Shown here piece by piece: positions 4,722-6,450 of a DNA stretch of 6,450 bases. Below the pieces are notes generated by a model. The model was not told where the DNA came from. It made no database searches and was given only the letters and a program-made list of their open reading frames with translations. The stretch is from Clostridia bacterium (lineage in GTDB: Bacteria > Bacillota > Clostridia > Christensenellales > Borkfalkiaceae). Within the stretch, counting starts at the first letter, position 1, and every line of letters starts with the position of its first letter. The DNA lies in the NCBI GenBank assembly GCA_017628935.1, contig JAGBYC010000092.1, positions 1 through 6,450 of the forward strand, written 5' to 3'. A program made the translations under genes and the position numbers.

Positions 4722-6450
4722 TTACCTCATTACTTTGTTTTTAAGTTCGTATATAAAATCAAGTGCTTGTCTTGGTGACATACTGTCGATATCTGCGCCC
4801 TCAATTAACGATAAAATTTCGTTAATTTCTTCATTTATAGGCTCTTCAACTTCAATAGGTTCTTCGTAAGTGTAATCAACGTTTGCAGTATCGTTTTGCT
4901 CTAACTTTTTCAAAATGCGCTTAGCGTTTGAAGTTATTTCTTTAGGAACGCCGGCAAGCGACGCTACTTCAATACCAAAACTTTTATTTGCGCTACCAAC
5001 TGCAATTTTACGAAGGAATATAATTTTACCACCAAGTTCTTTAACGGTAATTTTATAGTTTTTAACGCCCTCTAACTTACCTTCTAATTCACTTAATTCG
5101 TGATAATGCGTTGCAAAAAGCGTTTTTGCACCTATTTTGCTAGTTATATATTCAACTACTGCCCAGGCAATAGACAACCCGTCGTAAGTAGACGTACCAC
5201 GGCCAACTTCGTCTAAAATAAGTAAACTGTTTTTAGTTGCTTTGTTTAAAATTACGGCAACTTCACTCATTTCAACCATAAAAGTAGACTGGTCGAAAAT
5301 AAGGTTGTCGCTTGCGCCTACCCTTGTGAAAATTCTATCAGTTAAAGGTATTACGGCGCTTTTACAAGGCACAAACGAACCTATATGAGCCATTATAGTA
5401 ATAAGCGCAATTTGTCGCATATACGTTGATTTACCAGCCATATTAGGACCAGTTATTATGTTCATACGGTTAGTATCGTTATTTAAATACGAATCGTTAG
5501 GAATAAAGTTTTCGTCAGATACGTATTCAACTACTGGGTGACGGCCGTCAACAATTTTAAGTTCAGTGCCAAAATCAGTTATGGTAGGACGAACGTAGTT
5601 TTGTTTTTTACTTACGTAAGCAAGTGCCGTTAACGTATCTAAGCACGCAATAGCGCGCGACGTTTGATGAAGTTCGTTTAAATTAGAAAGCAATACGCTT
5701 TTGATTTTTGAAAAAATGTCTGCTTCTAATTTAAGCGCGCGTTCTTTAGCGCCTAAAACCTCGTCTTCTAACGCTTTTAATTCTTCAGTTATAAAACGTT
5801 CAGCGCCAACTAACGTTTGTTTTCTTACGTATGAATAAGGCACTTTGTCTTTGAAGGAATTAGTTACTTCAATATAGTAACCAAAAACTTTGTTATAGTT
5901 TATTTTTAAAGTTTTAATGCCCGTTGCTTCGCGTTCGCGTTCTTCAATACCACGAATAATACTTTCGCTGTTATTTGCAACGTTACGTAACCTATCCAAC
6001 TCTTTATCAAATCCGTCGGCAATATAGCCACCGTCTTTAAGTTGAGTTGGTGGGTTTGGTTTAATTGCGCTAAGTAAAAGGTCGCTTAATTCTTTAAAAT
6101 CGGCTATATATTTATTTACGTCGCATAAAATTGATGCAAAACTAAATTTAAGCGTATCTTTAAGTTTTGGTAAAACTGAAAGCGATTTTGCAAGCGATTC
6201 GCAGTCTCTTGGAGTGATATTGCCGTTAGAAACTTTACCCGTTAAACGCTCTGTATCACGCACGTTTGATAAAATTTCACGCACGGCGTTACGCATTAAC
6301 GCATCGTTAAAAAGTTCCTCAACGCCGTCTAAACGGTAGTTAATTTTGTTGATATCAAGTAACGGATTATTTATCCACGACGTTAAGTTACGTGAGCCCA
6401 TTGCCGTTTGGCAACTATCTAAAAGCCATAACAACGTACCGTAGCGCTTA
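4722..6450 (-). CDS. mutS: DNA mismatch repair ATPase MutS, 3' part (5' end outside the window)
   Basis: MutS recognises mismatches and, after ATP exchange, slides on DNA and loads MutL. About 575 C-terminal codons are visible of a family near 850-900; the mismatch-reading domain I and connector domain II are off the right edge. The frame is open to the window edge and reads into the family's conserved TLLWLLD...TAMGSR segment, so the TTG at 6434 is internal and not a start. Core and clamp domains are followed by the ATPase: Walker A GPNMAGKST (5424-5450), the STFMVEMSEV signature (about 5259-5288), Walker B LLILDEVGRGTSTYDG (about 5178-5225) and ATHYHELSELE (about 5082-5114). Two oddities: the usual Gly before QSTF is Asp (5292-5294), and the acidic tail holds no recognisable QLSLF-type clamp-binding motif. 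The end (DIDSMSPRQALDFIYELK) is the usual C-terminal helical region. The stop TAA lies two bases before mutL. Confidence 0.97.
   Translation of the reverse strand, partial: KRYGTLLWLLDSCQTAMGSRNLTSWINNPLLDINKINYRLDGVEELFNDALMRNAVREILSNVRDTERLTGKVSNGNITPRDCESLAKSLSVLPKLKDTLKFSFASILCDVNKYIADFKELSDLLLSAIKPNPPTQLKDGGYIADGFDKELDRLRNVANNSESIIRGIEEREREATGIKTLKINYNKVFGYYIEVTNSFKDKVPYSYVRKQTLVGAERFITEELKALEDEVLGAKERALKLEADIFSKIKSVLLSNLNELHQTSRAIACLDTLTALAYVSKKQNYVRPTITDFGTELKIVDGRHPVVEYVSDENFIPNDSYLNNDTNRMNIITGPNMAGKSTYMRQIALITIMAHIGSFVPCKSAVIPLTDRIFTRVGASDNLIFDQSTFMVEMSEVAVILNKATKNSLLILDEVGRGTSTYDGLSIAWAVVEYITSKIGAKTLFATHYHELSELEGKLEGVKNYKITVKELGGKIIFLRKIAVGSANKSFGIEVASLAGVPKEITSNAKRILKKLEQNDTANVDYTYEEPIEVEEPINEEINEILSLIEGADIDSMSPRQALDFIYELKNKVMR
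4724..4728 (-). promoter_or_regulatory. Ribosome binding site of mutL inside the end of mutS
   Basis: On the minus strand GAGGT (4728-4724) overlaps the last mutS codons and the first base of its TAA stop. It lies four bases before the mutL ATG. It fixes the mutL start and indicates coupled translation. Confidence 0.7.

Noticed and set aside
5591..5602. Possible LexA box in mutS
   Set aside because: The second half reads TTTT, a weak match inside coding sequence. AT-rich DNA gives such hits by chance.
6432..6434. TTG at 6434 as the start of mutS
   Set aside because: Upstream codons to the window edge continue the MutS family sequence, and essential N-terminal domains would be missing.
1..6450. 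CpG looks frequent for such an AT-rich sequence
   Set aside because: A rough count of the first dozen lines suggests only a modest excess, which codon preference (ACG, GCG, CGT) could explain. I could not count the whole window reliably.

Overview
The window is AT-rich (roughly one third G+C by eye), and every stop codon I checked, including TGA in lexA and mutL, fits the standard code. A GAGGTGA-type ribosome site recurs. The gene set, a Gram-positive-type LexA box and a MutL with an endonuclease domain (so no MutH/Dam-type system is implied) all suggest a low-G+C Gram-positive, most likely an uncultured, possibly gut, member of the Clostridia. The class assignment is an inference from gene content and base composition.

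Layout. (1) Positions 1-723 (+) hold the 3' part of hflX, a ribosome-associated GTPase, closed by a bidirectional hairpin terminator (724-747). (2) Positions 750-926 (-) hold a tiny gene for a protein with eight cysteines. Its own promoter sits so close to the ATG that the message is probably leaderless. (3) Positions 927-1050 are a divergent control region: the minus-strand promoter, a 30-base pure A/T tract, a LexA operator and the lexA promoter. (4) Positions 1051-1922 (+) hold lexA and a tightly coupled 92-residue protein with a PH/GRAM-like pattern, ending at a second bidirectional terminator. (5) Positions 1940-6450 (-) hold the operon mutS-mutL-miaA, read from the right edge leftwards. 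The junctions are a 2-base gap and a 4-base ATGA overlap, and mutS is cut at its 5' end by the window edge.

How the parts fit. MutS and MutL are the mismatch recognition and nicking steps of DNA repair. LexA is the SOS repressor and appears to control itself and the small gene behind it. MiaA (tRNA A37 prenylation) and HflX (ribosome rescue) act in translation. The set recalls the mutL-miaA-hfq-hflX cluster of many bacteria, but hfq is missing and a lexA block on the opposite strand separates the two halves.

Most of the window is ordinary conserved housekeeping DNA. The points I would look at again are: the complete absence of GATC over 6450 bases, the probable leaderless Cys-rich gene, the lexA-linked PH-like protein, and substitutions at conserved positions of MutL and MutS. 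I see no mobile element, CRISPR array, tRNA, rRNA or riboswitch, and no gene-free stretch longer than about 125 bases.
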